Notes: a model not told the origin generated them from the letters alone. A DNA stretch of 64,000 nucleotides from DASSOY01 sp035776675 (GCA_035776675.1 DASTWO010000033.1:1-64000); one strand, 5' to 3'; positions 15,516 to 24,949 are shown, counted from the stretch's first letter. Numbers and translations are program-made.

Positions 15516-16430
15516 TTAATCTTCACCGATTTCCGGTAAAATTGTATTGGCGATTTTTTGATCGAGCTTTTCATAATCGTAATACTGAATGGTTTCATAA
15601 AGTTCTTCGCGGGTTTGCATATCTTCGAGCTTATTTCTTTGTGTATCTTTCTCGTAAATTTCTGCGAAAACGCGTTCATACGCTTTAGCGGCAACGCGTA
15701 GCGAGCTTACAGGATAAATCACCATATTGAATCCGAAGGATTCAAATTCCTTCGCTGTGTAATAGGGTGTTCTCCCGAATTCCGTCATGTTGGCGAGGAG
15801 GGGAGCGTTTATGGTGTTACCCATTTGTTTAAATTCTCCCTCATTTGTGAGGGCTTCCGGAAAAATGGCATCAGCGCCGGCTTCAAGGTAGTTATTTGCC
15901 CGTTCAATTGCGGCGTTGGTCCCTTCGACTGCCTTTGCATCGGTACGTGCAACGACAACCAGGCTCGGCGCAATTTCCTTGATGGTCTTGATTTTTTGCA
16001 TCATCTCTTCTGTTGATACAAGATTCTTTCCGTTGAGGTGACCGCATTTCTTCGGCAGATTCTGATCCTCAATTTGAACGGCCGCGATACCTGCCTCTAC
16101 CATTTCTCGTGCAGTGCGGGCAACATTCAAGACGCCTCCGAATCCTGTATCTACATCCACCAACAGGGGCAAATTACTGGCACGTATCAGTTCACGCGCT
16201 TTGTGAGCGATTTCTTCTGAATGAATCATTCCCAAATCCGGCATGCCTCGGCTTGCCGTGTAGGCGGCACCGGATAGATACAATGCCTGAAATCCTACTT
16301 TCTTGGCCACAAGAGCGGCCATACCGTCATGCGCACCGGGAATTTTCAGGATAGACCGATTTTCCATTAACGATTTAAAAGTTTCAGCGAGCTCGATTTG
16401 GCTAGACTGTGGTTGGACCATCCATGACAT
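15516..16430 (-). CDS. prpB: Methylisocitrate lyase (PrpB/MmgF)
   Basis: A 304-residue enzyme of the PEP mutase/isocitrate lyase superfamily. It cleaves 2-methylisocitrate to pyruvate and succinate, the last step of the methylcitrate cycle for propionyl-CoA disposal. Active-site features are Asp92 and Asp94 (VDVDTGFGG, Mg site) and the loop with catalytic Cys129 (KKCGHLNGK). The sequence is close to B. subtilis MmgF/YqiQ. AAGGGGG precedes the ATG. It is the last gene downstream of prpD. No methylcitrate synthase gene is seen in the window. Confidence 0.93.
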   Translation of the reverse strand: MSWMVQPQSSQIELAETFKSLMENRSILKIPGAHDGMAALVAKKVGFQALYLSGAAYTASRGMPDLGMIHSEEIAHKARELIRASNLPLLVDVDTGFGGVLNVARTAREMVEAGIAAVQIEDQNLPKKCGHLNGKNLVSTEEMMQKIKTIKEIAPSLVVVARTDAKAVEGTNAAIERANNYLEAGADAIFPEALTNEGEFKQMGNTINAPLLANMTEFGRTPYYTAKEFESFGFNMVIYPVSSLRVAAKAYERVFAEIYEKDTQRNKLEDMQTREELYETIQYYDYEKLDQKIANTILPEIGED

Positions 16431-16442
16431 TACGAATCCCCC

Positions 16443-17879
16443 TTAAATAACAAATAAACCCATAAATTCATTGACCGCTGTTGTTTTTAAACGGGCATCA
16501 TCCTGGCAAAGCCGCAAGATTTCTTCGGATTGTTTTTCAGGAAAGCGGGTTTTCAGGTTGTCCTTGAACTTATCGTGCAATAACGGAATGCCTTCATCTC
16601 GCCTGCGGCTATGACCGATTGGGTATTCTACCGCTATTGAATCTGTCTCAGACCCATCTGTAAAGAAGACTTGAACCGCATTGGCAATTGATCGCTTTTC
16701 CGGATCCAGATAATCTCGACTGTATTGTTTATTTTCCACTACGCTCATCTTTTCGCGTATCCTGTCAATTCTGGGATCACACGCGGTTTCTTCTTCATAA
16801 TCGTCAGCGGTTAGTTCACCAAAGATGAGTCCGACAGCTGTGATGTATTGGATACAGTGGTCTCGGTCGGCTGGGTTATGTAACGGGCCTTTTTTGTCAA
16901 TAATCCGGATGGCCGACTCATGTGTTGTAATCGAAATATGGTCGATTTCATCAAGGCGTTCCTTAACCTGATCATGAAGATGTATGGCAGCCTCAGCCGC
17001 TGTCTGGGCATGAAATTCGGCTGGATAAGAAACTTTAAAAAGGATGTTTTCAATGACATAGGAATCGAGGGGACGAGCCAATTTCAATTCCCTGCCGCCG
17101 AAAAGCACATCTTGGAATCCCCATTCTGGTGCTGAAAGTGCCGATTCGTATCCCATTTCACCCTTCACACTCATCAAAGCAAACCGAACCGCCCGGCTTG
17201 TCGCATCACCGGCCGCCCATGACTTTCTTGCCCCCGTATTCGGCGCATGCCGATACGTACGCAAACTGGAATTATCAATCCATGCCTGAGATACAGCGTT
17301 GACTACTTCTTCGATTGTTCCGCCGAGCATGGCGGTGACAACTGCTGTAGATGCCACTTTTACAAACAGTACGTGATCAAGCCCAACCCGATTTAAGCTG
17401 TTTTCCAAAGCCAGCACGCCCTGGATTTCGTGCGCTTTTACAATAGCCACAAGCACTTCGTCCATTGTCATTGATCTTTTTCCTTCTGAAATCCGCTGTC
17501 TGCTTATAGAATCAGCCATTGCCAGGATCCCACCAAGATTATCGGAAGGATGGCCCCATTCGGCCGCGAGCCAGGTATTGTTGTAATCCAGCCAACGGAT
17601 CATGCAGCCAATGTTGAATGCTCCTTGTACAGGGTCTAGTTCAAATGGTGTTCCAGGGACCCGACAGCCATTTGGCACAATTGTACCCGGGGTGATCGGG
17701 CCGAGGTGCTTCCGGCATTCGGGATACCGTAACGCAAGAAGTCCGCATCCCAATGTATCCATAAGAACGAAACGCGCAGCTTCAATGGCTCTCTCGCTGG
17801 TAATTTGTTTGTTTACGGCGTAATCCGCAATTTGTACCATCAATGGATCGGTATTCCTTCGATTGGTTGATGTCCGCAT
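16443..17879 (-). CDS. prpD: 2-Methylcitrate dehydratase (PrpD/MmgE)
   Basis: A 478-residue MmgE/PrpD-family dehydratase that converts 2-methylcitrate to 2-methyl-cis-aconitate, usually followed by aconitase and then PrpB. The conserved N-terminal segment includes RFVLMDTLGCGLLALRYPEC and RWLDYNNTWLAAEWGHPSDNLGG, with later HAPNTGARKSWAAGDATSRAVR. Length and motifs agree with B. subtilis MmgE. It lies 12 bases upstream of prpB on the same strand and 35 bases downstream of the SLC13 carrier gene, so the three are probably cotranscribed. Confidence 0.92.
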   Translation of the reverse strand: MRTSTNRRNTDPLMVQIADYAVNKQITSERAIEAARFVLMDTLGCGLLALRYPECRKHLGPITPGTIVPNGCRVPGTPFELDPVQGAFNIGCMIRWLDYNNTWLAAEWGHPSDNLGGILAMADSISRQRISEGKRSMTMDEVLVAIVKAHEIQGVLALENSLNRVGLDHVLFVKVASTAVVTAMLGGTIEEVVNAVSQAWIDNSSLRTYRHAPNTGARKSWAAGDATSRAVRFALMSVKGEMGYESALSAPEWGFQDVLFGGRELKLARPLDSYVIENILFKVSYPAEFHAQTAAEAAIHLHDQVKERLDEIDHISITTHESAIRIIDKKGPLHNPADRDHCIQYITAVGLIFGELTADDYEEETACDPRIDRIREKMSVVENKQYSRDYLDPEKRSIANAVQVFFTDGSETDSIAVEYPIGHSRRRDEGIPLLHDKFKDNLKTRFPEKQSEEILRLCQDDARLKTTAVNEFMGLFVI

Positions 17880-17914
17880 TTTTTCTCATTCCTTCGCTGT
17901 TGTTGTGACAATAT

Positions 17915-19294
17915 CTATAAAACTAAGCGCCAATAAAATTGAACCGTTAGCAAGACGATAGATATCCATATCAAGAAGACCGCCAAACCAGTTCGGAATA
18001 GATTCCTCTCGGAAAAATGACCATAAGAATAACAAATCATGTGGACAGGTGATTGCATCACCAGAAAGAAGCCGGGAACACCGGTCAGAAAGACCGTCAT
18101 AGCAGTCAAAACCGGAGATATACCATTGACATGTTCGCCAATGACAAGGGCAAGCGGAATCATGATCGTCATAAATCCGAGAATGCTGACAAAGACCAAT
18201 CTGAGCAACAACGTCCCAAAGATAAGAGTGATTAATAACAACCACGTATGGCCACCGGGGAAATGGTTAACAAAAACGCTCGCCACCCACTTCAAAGAGC
18301 CAGTCTGGATAAGAATGTTGGACAATAATAAAGTCGATGCAAAGAACAAAAGCATTTCCCAATTGATCGTTTCCTTCGCTTCATCCCATTTCCAGATTCC
18401 GATAACCGGAAATAGGGTGGCCGTTGCGCCAAGCATCCCAATCAACGAAATAGGGTAACCATGGTAAGGTTCCAAAATCCATAATAAAACAGTGAGGCCA
18501 ATGATGATCATCATCTTCATTTCGGACAAGTTAATCCGCCCGAGCTGCTCGATTTCTTTATCAATATACAGAATGACGTCCTGTCTATTCATTTTCTCCG
18601 GCCTGTACATCCACAATAGAATCCACCATAATGCCAGAATGAAGGCAAGGACAGGCGGGGCGAACAACAAAATCCAGCTTAAATAGTTCAAATGAACGGA
18701 CAGAAATTCATTAAACATACTGAAAGCGTAAATAGTTGAATTGGCGCCGGTAACAACAACTGCCCCACCAATGCTGACGATATAACTGCACGCGATAAAG
18801 AAAGCTTTTGACATGTTTTGTGCTTCCCTCAGCTGGTTTAAATGCCCCGCGATTTTATCCAAAACGGATGCGACGAGGCTGCCTCTGCCTATGTTAGAAG
18901 GGATGAACACGGATAAAGTTAGTACAAGAAACATGGTGGTCAGCAATAGAAATTTCCCGCTGCCCCTGGATAAACGCAAAATGTACAAAGAAGTTCGATA
19001 GGCAAGGCCGGACTTTAAGAAGGAACCAGCAAGAAGGTACATTGAAAAGAGCAGCCAAACCACTTCAGAACCAAGAAAGTGAAGCGTTTCATCAAACGGA
19101 AGAAAGTGAAACGCAGACACCAACATAATAAGCAAAGCTGTAAAAGGGGAAGGGAAAACCCCTCCGATCCATAACACCTGAGCGATTGCCAGCAATGCGA
19201 AAGCCTGGATTTTCTGGTTCCAATCAAAGAAAACAGGGGAGATGAATGCGAGATACACTGCAATAGAGAATAGAATCATAAATCTTTTAGCCAT
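17915..19294 (-). CDS. SLC13/DASS-family anion permease
   Basis: A 459-residue membrane protein with about 11-12 hydrophobic helices. The segment VFIPSNIGRGSLVASVL and the later GANSTIYAF and FVSILGFMTIMIPLAL fit the SLC13 (divalent anion:Na+ symporter) family, which carries dicarboxylates, citrate or sulfate. GGGGATC precedes the ATG. It sits between tctA and prpD on the same strand, so a di- or tricarboxylate substrate is likely. It would be a second uptake system beside TctABC. Confidence 0.8.
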   Translation of the reverse strand: MAKRFMILFSIAVYLAFISPVFFDWNQKIQAFALLAIAQVLWIGGVFPSPFTALLIMLVSAFHFLPFDETLHFLGSEVVWLLFSMYLLAGSFLKSGLAYRTSLYILRLSRGSGKFLLLTTMFLVLTLSVFIPSNIGRGSLVASVLDKIAGHLNQLREAQNMSKAFFIACSYIVSIGGAVVVTGANSTIYAFSMFNEFLSVHLNYLSWILLFAPPVLAFILALWWILLWMYRPEKMNRQDVILYIDKEIEQLGRINLSEMKMMIIIGLTVLLWILEPYHGYPISLIGMLGATATLFPVIGIWKWDEAKETINWEMLLFFASTLLLSNILIQTGSLKWVASVFVNHFPGGHTWLLLITLIFGTLLLRLVFVSILGFMTIMIPLALVIGEHVNGISPVLTAMTVFLTGVPGFFLVMQSPVHMICYSYGHFSERNLFRTGLAVFLIWISIVLLTVQFYWRLVL

Positions 19295-19321
19295 AAGTGA
19301 TCCCCGTTACATGATTGACAT

Positions 19322-20854
19322 TTAATCTGAGACTTGCATATTTTCATCCTGGCTGCCCGTTTGATTGTCTTTTTTCTTTTGGACTTGCTTAATAATCAAT
19401 GGATAGAAAATCGACAGAACCGTCAAACAAACCAAAATAATAGAGAGAGAAGAGTTGAAAAAGATGCCAAAGCCTTCGTTGGAGGCGGCCAGTCCTCTTC
19501 TAAAGTTCTGTTCCATGGTGTTTCCGACAATTAACGCCAATATCAATGGGGCAATCGGGAAGTCGAACAACTTCATAAATAGCCCGATGATCCCGAATAT
19601 GATCAGTAAATAAAAGTCGATTACGCTGAAATTCATTGTGTAGGTCCCGATAAAGGCCAATACCAGGATCAATGGATAAAGAATTTTCGGTGGTGTATCC
19701 AGAATCTTGACGAACATGCCGACCATAAAAATGTTGATCAAAAACAAAAAGATATTACCTATTAACATACTGTCGATTAAAGACCAAACCATGTTTGGAT
19801 CGTTTTTAAATAACAATGGCCCCGGTTGCAGCCCTAACATGATTAGAGCGCCGAGCATTACAGCGGTCGTTCCGGAACTGGGAATACCCATTGTTAATAG
19901 GGGAACCATCGCACCTACGGAAGCCGCGTTATTCGATGTTTCAGGAGCGGCGAGTCCTTCAATCGCCCCTTTTCCAAACTCATCTCGCCTTTTCGAAATT
20001 TGCTTTTCTATAGAATAACTTTGCATGGAGGCCGCAGAACCGCCTGAACCGGGTATAATGCCTGAAATAAATCCTATCGGGCCATGACGCAACATCAGCC
20101 ATTTAATCCTTTTCCATTGTTCTTTGGTAATCCAGACACGTCCGAGTTTATTCTTTTGCGCTTTCGCTTTATCGATAGTCAGATAGTTAAATAGAACTTC
20201 CCCGACCGCGTAAATGCCAATAATTACGACTAGCAGCCCGATGCCTGAACTGAGTTGGGGTATTTCGAAAGTGTAACGGTAAACGCCGGTTTGGAGATCA
20301 ACCCCAATCGTGCTGATCAATAAACCGATCCCCATTGAAATAAAGCCTTTGGTCATTTTGCCAATTGATAAGGAGACGACCATTGAAAGCGTAAAGACCA
20401 TCAACCAAAAGTATTCCGCCGGACCAAATGCAAGGGCAAAATGCGCCAAAGGCTTAACCAGGATCATAAATCCGAATACGGCGATGAGCCCACCAACCAA
20501 GGAACCGATGGCACATGCTGCGATCGCCTGGCCGGCTTTTCCTTGTTTGGCCATAATATGGCCATCGAATGTAGCGGCGACTGCTGATCCATCCCCAGGT
20601 GTGTTGAGTAGAATGGAACTCACAGATCCGCCGTACATGGCTCCGTAATAAATGGTAGCCATCAAGATCAGTGCACTGGTAGGATCCATTCCAAAGGTTA
20701 CCGGAATAAGAACAGCAACTGCAGTAGCCGGACCCAACCCCGGAAGCATTCCGACAATGGTTCCAAGGAAACCTCCGAACATCACGTAAAGTAGATTTTC
20801 AGGTTGAAACACCGTCATAAATCCCTGCATAATGCTATGAAAATCAATTCCCAT
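19322..20854 (-). CDS. tctA: Tripartite tricarboxylate transporter, large permease TctA
   Basis: A 510-residue permease with about 12 helices. The two inverted TctA signatures are visible: GMLPGLGPATAVAVLIPVTFGMDP near residue 35 and ISGIIPGSGGSAASM near 260, plus the MTGIPSSGTTAVMLGAL-like stretch near 325. It forms the TTT transporter with TctB and the binding lipoprotein TctC encoded just upstream, and uses an ion gradient to import a tricarboxylate. AAGGAGG precedes the ATG. Confidence 0.93.
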   Translation of the reverse strand: MGIDFHSIMQGFMTVFQPENLLYVMFGGFLGTIVGMLPGLGPATAVAVLIPVTFGMDPTSALILMATIYYGAMYGGSVSSILLNTPGDGSAVAATFDGHIMAKQGKAGQAIAACAIGSLVGGLIAVFGFMILVKPLAHFALAFGPAEYFWLMVFTLSMVVSLSIGKMTKGFISMGIGLLISTIGVDLQTGVYRYTFEIPQLSSGIGLLVVIIGIYAVGEVLFNYLTIDKAKAQKNKLGRVWITKEQWKRIKWLMLRHGPIGFISGIIPGSGGSAASMQSYSIEKQISKRRDEFGKGAIEGLAAPETSNNAASVGAMVPLLTMGIPSSGTTAVMLGALIMLGLQPGPLLFKNDPNMVWSLIDSMLIGNIFLFLINIFMVGMFVKILDTPPKILYPLILVLAFIGTYTMNFSVIDFYLLIIFGIIGLFMKLFDFPIAPLILALIVGNTMEQNFRRGLAASNEGFGIFFNSSLSIILVCLTVLSIFYPLIIKQVQKKKDNQTGSQDENMQVSD

Positions 20855-20869
20855 GTTCCTTCCTCCTTC

Positions 20870-21319
20870 CTACGGCAAACTGATATGCAAAAGTTTCTCA
20901 AACGCATACCAGAAGACTAATGTAAAGAGAACGGCAACTATTATATTAGTGATCCACTTTCGCCAACCGTTCACGACAAACAATAACGCGCACAAGAATA
21001 AGACGGTAGACGGAATAAAACCTATTCTCAAAAACAGAAAACTATAGATAACTCCCAATACAAGGGTGGAAATACTCAGAAACAGAATACGCTTACTAAA
21101 CAGTTGTTTAAGTTCCGGATTGTCTTTCTCCCCTTTAAGGATCACTTGAATGAAATAAGCCATGCTTACGATAAATAGAAAAACACTAATCATTAAGGGA
21201 AAGTAGCGCGGGGCGTTCGGATCACCCAAACTGGCTTCCGGTAAATTGATAGTCAAGATAAAATAAATGATACTGATTAATACAAAGAAGACGGGCATGC
21301 CGTATTGTGCGTATTTCAT
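20870..21319 (-). CDS. tctB: Tripartite tricarboxylate transporter, small subunit TctB
   Basis: A 149-residue protein with four hydrophobic helices, of the TctB family. I chose ATG 21319 because AAAGGATGG is five bases before it. An in-frame ATG at 21328 has no ribosome binding site and lies against the stem-loop. It is 15 bases from tctA. A perfect 18-bp stem-loop separates it from tctC. Confidence 0.85.
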   Translation of the reverse strand: MKYAQYGMPVFFVLISIIYFILTINLPEASLGDPNAPRYFPLMISVFLFIVSMAYFIQVILKGEKDNPELKQLFSKRILFLSISTLVLGVIYSFLFLRIGFIPSTVLFLCALLFVVNGWRKWITNIIVAVLFTLVFWYAFEKLLHISLP

Positions 21320-21337
21320 AGGATCCATCCTTTGATG

Positions 21338-21378
21338 GAACGTATAAATAGATCCGGAAGGGATCTATTTATACGTTC
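21338..21378 (-). other. Perfect 18-bp stem-loop between tctC and tctB
   Basis: The arms 21338-21355 and 21361-21378 are perfectly complementary (key core CGTATAAATAGATCC) with a five-base loop. On the transcribed minus strand no T run follows, so this is not a full terminator. It would sit at the 3' end of tctC and could block exonucleases or stop part of the transcription, giving more binding protein than permease. On the plus strand a T-rich stretch follows. Confidence 0.85.
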
Positions 21379-21388
21379 TTTAATTTTT

Positions 21389-22399
21389 CTACTTCACTAA
21401 ACCAGCGCTTTTAACGAGTTCTTGATACTTTTCCACTTGTGCTTTCAAGAATTTCTTCGTTTCACTGCTGTCTTTATAGAAGGACTCCCACTGATTATTT
21501 GCGAGAACCTCTTTCCAAGCGTCTGTTTTCACCATTTTCCCGATTTTCTTATCCCAGAAGTCGATAGCTGCCTGGGACATGTCCGGCGGTCCCATAACAC
21601 CTCTCCAGTGAGGGAAGACCACATCAATGCCCTGTTCCTTCCAGGTTGGAACATCTTTCAAATCTGAAAGGCGTTCTCCGGAAGTGACAGCCAGGATATC
21701 AACTTTCCCAGCTTTGTACTGTTGTTTGATTTCTGATACGGACATCATGGCCGCGTCAACATGATTTCCAACCAATGCTTGAACCTGATCTCCGCCGCTT
21801 CCGTAAATCAGGAAATTGATTTGTGAAACATCGACTCCGAAAGTATTGCAAGCTTCAACAAAGGAAAGATGAGCGTCATTGCCGAGACCCGGCGCAATCG
21901 CGATTTTGACCGATTTAGGATCTTTCTTAAGTTGTTCCAACAACGCTTTACCACTTTCAAATTTGGAATCAGAAGGCACGACGAGAGCCATCCACTCCGT
22001 TGTTAAAATAGCGATTGGTGTAAATTGCTTGTAAGTCAGTTCACTATGACCCAACAAATGGTTAGTAATGACAAGGCTTGAATTGATGGCAAGGGTATGG
22101 CCGTCTTGCTTCTCCAGGTACTTCCAGCCCACCTCACCGCTTCCTCCGGGTTTGTTAATCACGGAAATGGGTTTTTCAACTAATTTTTTCCCTTTTAATA
22201 CTTTTTTCATTGATCGGGCCGTGGTATCCCAGCCACCGCCAGGGGTGGCTGGGGCAACCAAAGTAATGTTCTTAGTGGGGAAATTGCTCTTTTCCTTTCC
22301 GCCTGAACCGGAATCTTCTCCTGAATCTGAACTTTGGGATGAACAAGCTCCAAGAACGAGTAACAACAATGATGTAAAAATGATTAAAACCTTTTTCAA
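21389..22399 (-). CDS. tctC: TctC-type solute-binding lipoprotein
   Basis: A 336-residue extracytoplasmic binding protein of the Bug/TctC family that captures the substrate for TctAB. The start is TTG 22399, seven bases after GAAGGAGG. It gives a lipoprotein signal peptide (LKKVLIIFTSLLLLVLGAC) with lipobox LGAC, lipidated Cys at position 19, and then a Ser/Gly/Asp linker. The core has VAPATPGGGWDTTARS near 60 and PTWKEQGIDVVFPHWRGVMGP near 265. Upstream in-frame ATGs would bury the signal peptide and overlap the promoter, so I reject them. Confidence 0.92.
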   Translation of the reverse strand: MKKVLIIFTSLLLLVLGACSSQSSDSGEDSGSGGKEKSNFPTKNITLVAPATPGGGWDTTARSMKKVLKGKKLVEKPISVINKPGGSGEVGWKYLEKQDGHTLAINSSLVITNHLLGHSELTYKQFTPIAILTTEWMALVVPSDSKFESGKALLEQLKKDPKSVKIAIAPGLGNDAHLSFVEACNTFGVDVSQINFLIYGSGGDQVQALVGNHVDAAMMSVSEIKQQYKAGKVDILAVTSGERLSDLKDVPTWKEQGIDVVFPHWRGVMGPPDMSQAAIDFWDKKIGKMVKTDAWKEVLANNQWESFYKDSSETKKFLKAQVEKYQELVKSAGLVK

Positions 22400-22430
22400 A
22401 ATGTTCCCTCCTTCAAAAGTTTTCTTTCCC

Positions 22431-22468
22431 ATTGTAAAATAGGGAACCGGGAATGTAACCGTTTCCAA
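22431..22468 (-). promoter_or_regulatory. tctC promoter with a perfect cre (CcpA) box
   Basis: On the minus strand the -35 is GTTACA (22454-22459), the spacer is 17 bases and the -10 is TACAAT (22431-22436). The 16-base sequence TTGGAAACGGTTACAT (22453-22468) matches the cre consensus WTGNAANCGNWWNCAW at every defined position and covers the -35. CcpA binding there should repress transport when preferred sugars are present. Confidence 0.8.
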
Positions 22469-22515
22469 CATAAATGGTTTAAAGGACATTAAATAAGTTT
22501 TGTTCATTTTGGTCA

Positions 22516-22547
22516 CAAAAAAATCACCTTGTCTGCCTCAAGATGAT
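22516..22547 (-). terminator. Terminator of the two-component operon
   Basis: On the minus strand ATCATCTTG pairs with CAAGGTGAT (22539-22547 with 22523-22531, one G-T pair) and is followed by seven T. It overlaps the last bases of the response regulator gene and separates it from the tctC promoter. Confidence 0.8.
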
Positions 22548-23224
22548 TAATCGGGAACACGGTATCGTCTCTCCGGACGTCCGACAATTCCATATTCAAG
22601 TTCGGCCTTCGCGTCTCCAACCGATATTAAATATTCCAGGTATCTCCGTGCCGTTGTTCGCGATGCCCCCATGCTTACACCGACTTCCTCAGCGGTTAAC
22701 CCGTTTCTAGCCTCTGTAATAATATCGTTTACCTTAGTTAAGGTAAGGGGGTCAATTCCTTTTGGCAAGTCTGTTTTCTGTGGTGTTTTGCTATTCTTGA
22801 TGCCAAGATAATGATCAACCAATGTTTGATCCACCTGGTTTTGAGTAGTTAACAACTTTCTTCGGCTTTTGTATTCTTCAATGGTTTCAATAAATTGATC
22901 CAGGGTAATAGGTTTAATCAGATAATGAACGACACCGTTCCGTACAGACTTTTCAAGCAGGGATTTGTCCGTAGAAGCCGTTATCATAATGATATCTACT
23001 TTGGGAAACTCTTCACGAATAGCGGGTAAAAGGTCAGTGCCCAGTTCATCCGGCATATAAATGTCCAAAAGCAATAAATCAATAGAATGATTTCGTAATA
23101 AATCCATTGTTTCCCGGGCGTTTAATGCTTTTCCAACCAATTCAATGCCCGTGACTTTTGTCAGGAATTGTTCATGCACCGCAGCAACTCTGAAATCATC
23201 TTCCGCTATAGCTGCCCTTAACAA
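22547..23224 (-). CDS. CitT/DctR-family response regulator
   Basis: A 225-residue regulator of the CitB/CitT/DcuR class. The receiver domain has Asp9, Asp10 and phosphoacceptor Asp54 (LLLLDIYMPDE). The C-terminal half has the extended helix-turn-helix of the family (GLTAEEVGVSMGASRTTARRYLEYLISVG). It starts at TTG 23224, seven bases after AGGAGGG. Together with the kinase upstream it should sense a di- or tricarboxylate outside the cell and activate the transporter genes at 15.5-22.4 kb. Confidence 0.92.
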   Translation of the reverse strand: MLRAAIAEDDFRVAAVHEQFLTKVTGIELVGKALNARETMDLLRNHSIDLLLLDIYMPDELGTDLLPAIREEFPKVDIIMITASTDKSLLEKSVRNGVVHYLIKPITLDQFIETIEEYKSRRKLLTTQNQVDQTLVDHYLGIKNSKTPQKTDLPKGIDPLTLTKVNDIITEARNGLTAEEVGVSMGASRTTARRYLEYLISVGDAKAELEYGIVGRPERRYRVPD

Positions 23225-23248
23225 TTATTATCCCTCCTTGAGACCAGG

Positions 23249-24874
23249 CTATTTCTGGTCAAATCCATTTGTGTAATAAGCATTTGCTTTCGGTATATAA
23301 GTGGTGAAAATGGCTCCGCCCTCCTTCGAATTAAAGAAGTCAATCGTCCCATTCAATTCCCGAACTGTTTTCCGGACATTTGCCAATCCGTATCCCCGGT
23401 TATTCCCGCCCTTCGAAGAAAATCCTTTGTCAAATAAGTGTTCTATCGCTTCTTTAGGGACTCCCGGTCCGTTATCGGATATCTCGATTACGATATCATC
23501 TCCCATGTCAATGGTGAAGAAACCAACTTCCCCTTGCTCCTGTCCTTGGACAGCTTCAAAGGCATTGTCAATCAGATTCCCGATAATGGTGATCAACTGT
23601 GAGATTTTTACATGAGGAGGTAAAGGATCCAAAGAGCTGTTGGAATCAATATTGAAATCTATCTTCTTTTCCGATGCCTTGCTCAACTTACCCAGTAAGA
23701 TGGCCTGTACTTTCGCATCGTGGATTTGATCAAATAAAATACGGTTTTGTTGGCTGTGGACATTGGACTCTTTCTGAATCATATTGATGGCTTCCGTATA
23801 TTGGCCCAATTGCAAAAGTCCTGATAGCACATACAATTTATTCGTGAATTCATGGGTTTGCGCTCTTAAATCTTCGGAGTACTTTCTCACCTCGGAAAGG
23901 GTATCGATCATGTCCTGAATTTCCGTTTTGTCACGAAAACTGGAGACCACACCGACAATACGTTCATTTTTTATTACGGGTGTCCGGTTAACAATCAATA
24001 CCTTTTCCTTAAAGAACATCTCCCGGTTACTTTCGGGCGCACCGGTTTCAAGTAACTTTAACATTTCGGTTTCAGGTACAAGTTCGCGGATAGGCTTTCG
24101 TACGGCATCTTTGCTTAACCCCAGTATGTTTTGGGCCGATTTATTCAACATTGTGATGAGGCCATGCTCGTCAATGGCCAGGATTCCTTCTTTGACTGAT
24201 GAAAGAATAGCGTTCCTTTCTCTATATAATGATGCAATTTCATAAGGTTCCAGTCCCAATGTTTCTTTCTTGATGTTCTTGGCAAGAAGGATTCCTCCGA
24301 TAATGCCGACAGCAAGAACAAATAAGGCAAACAAGCTGCTCTTTAAGATTTTCTGGACAATGGCTGAACGAATTTCCTTCTGCAGGAATCCGACTGAAAC
24401 GACGCCTTCCAACTTTCTATATGTCTCGTAGTCTACGAAAATGGGGGCTTTCCCCCGGATGGCTTTTCCCAATCTTCCTTTGGTTTCAGTATTATAGTAT
24501 CCGCCTAGAACAAGTGCCTTATAGTTGTCGTCGCTTTCCATTTGTTTGCCGATCATATCGGGGTCTGGGTAAGAATAAATAACCCCGTTCCGGTTGGCGA
24601 TAATAACTGTTGCGGCATTTACTTCATCACGAACACGCTCAGCGACTCCTTGTATTTCGGGCGAAGGATGATCGGAGCGAAGTGCCTCTTTAACGGTGGG
24701 CATATAAGAAACCATTTTTGCGGTTTGCAACGCCAGCTGCTTCATTTGTTTCCGGGTTTCCTTGTATTCCAGATAAGACGATATGGCCGTAAGAAGGATG
24801 ATTACAAATAATATCAAGGCGATGATCAGAACCAATATTTTCGTTTGCAGGGAAACTCGTAATATATTCTTCAT
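23249..24874 (-). CDS. CitA/DcuS-family sensor histidine kinase
   Basis: A 541-residue membrane kinase. TM1 (about 12-35) and TM2 (about 178-198) enclose an extracytoplasmic PAS-type ligand domain (VIIANRNGVIYSYPDPDMIGK), typical of carboxylate sensors. A cytoplasmic PAS domain (about 210-310) and the kinase core follow, with His341 in AQTHEFTNKLYVLSGLLQLG, N box IGNLIDNAFEAV and G boxes DNGPGVP and GYGLANV. AGGAG precedes the ATG. It is 24 bases upstream of the regulator gene. Confidence 0.93.
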   Translation of the reverse strand: MKNILRVSLQTKILVLIIALILFVIILLTAISSYLEYKETRKQMKQLALQTAKMVSYMPTVKEALRSDHPSPEIQGVAERVRDEVNAATVIIANRNGVIYSYPDPDMIGKQMESDDNYKALVLGGYYNTETKGRLGKAIRGKAPIFVDYETYRKLEGVVSVGFLQKEIRSAIVQKILKSSLFALFVLAVGIIGGILLAKNIKKETLGLEPYEIASLYRERNAILSSVKEGILAIDEHGLITMLNKSAQNILGLSKDAVRKPIRELVPETEMLKLLETGAPESNREMFFKEKVLIVNRTPVIKNERIVGVVSSFRDKTEIQDMIDTLSEVRKYSEDLRAQTHEFTNKLYVLSGLLQLGQYTEAINMIQKESNVHSQQNRILFDQIHDAKVQAILLGKLSKASEKKIDFNIDSNSSLDPLPPHVKISQLITIIGNLIDNAFEAVQGQEQGEVGFFTIDMGDDIVIEISDNGPGVPKEAIEHLFDKGFSSKGGNNRGYGLANVRKTVRELNGTIDFFNSKEGGAIFTTYIPKANAYYTNGFDQK

Positions 24875-24949
24875 ATGAGGCTCCTGTGTGGGATGCGGGC
24901 TGTTTGTAACGTATATTTTATCAAATTTTCTTATTATTGGACACCCTTC

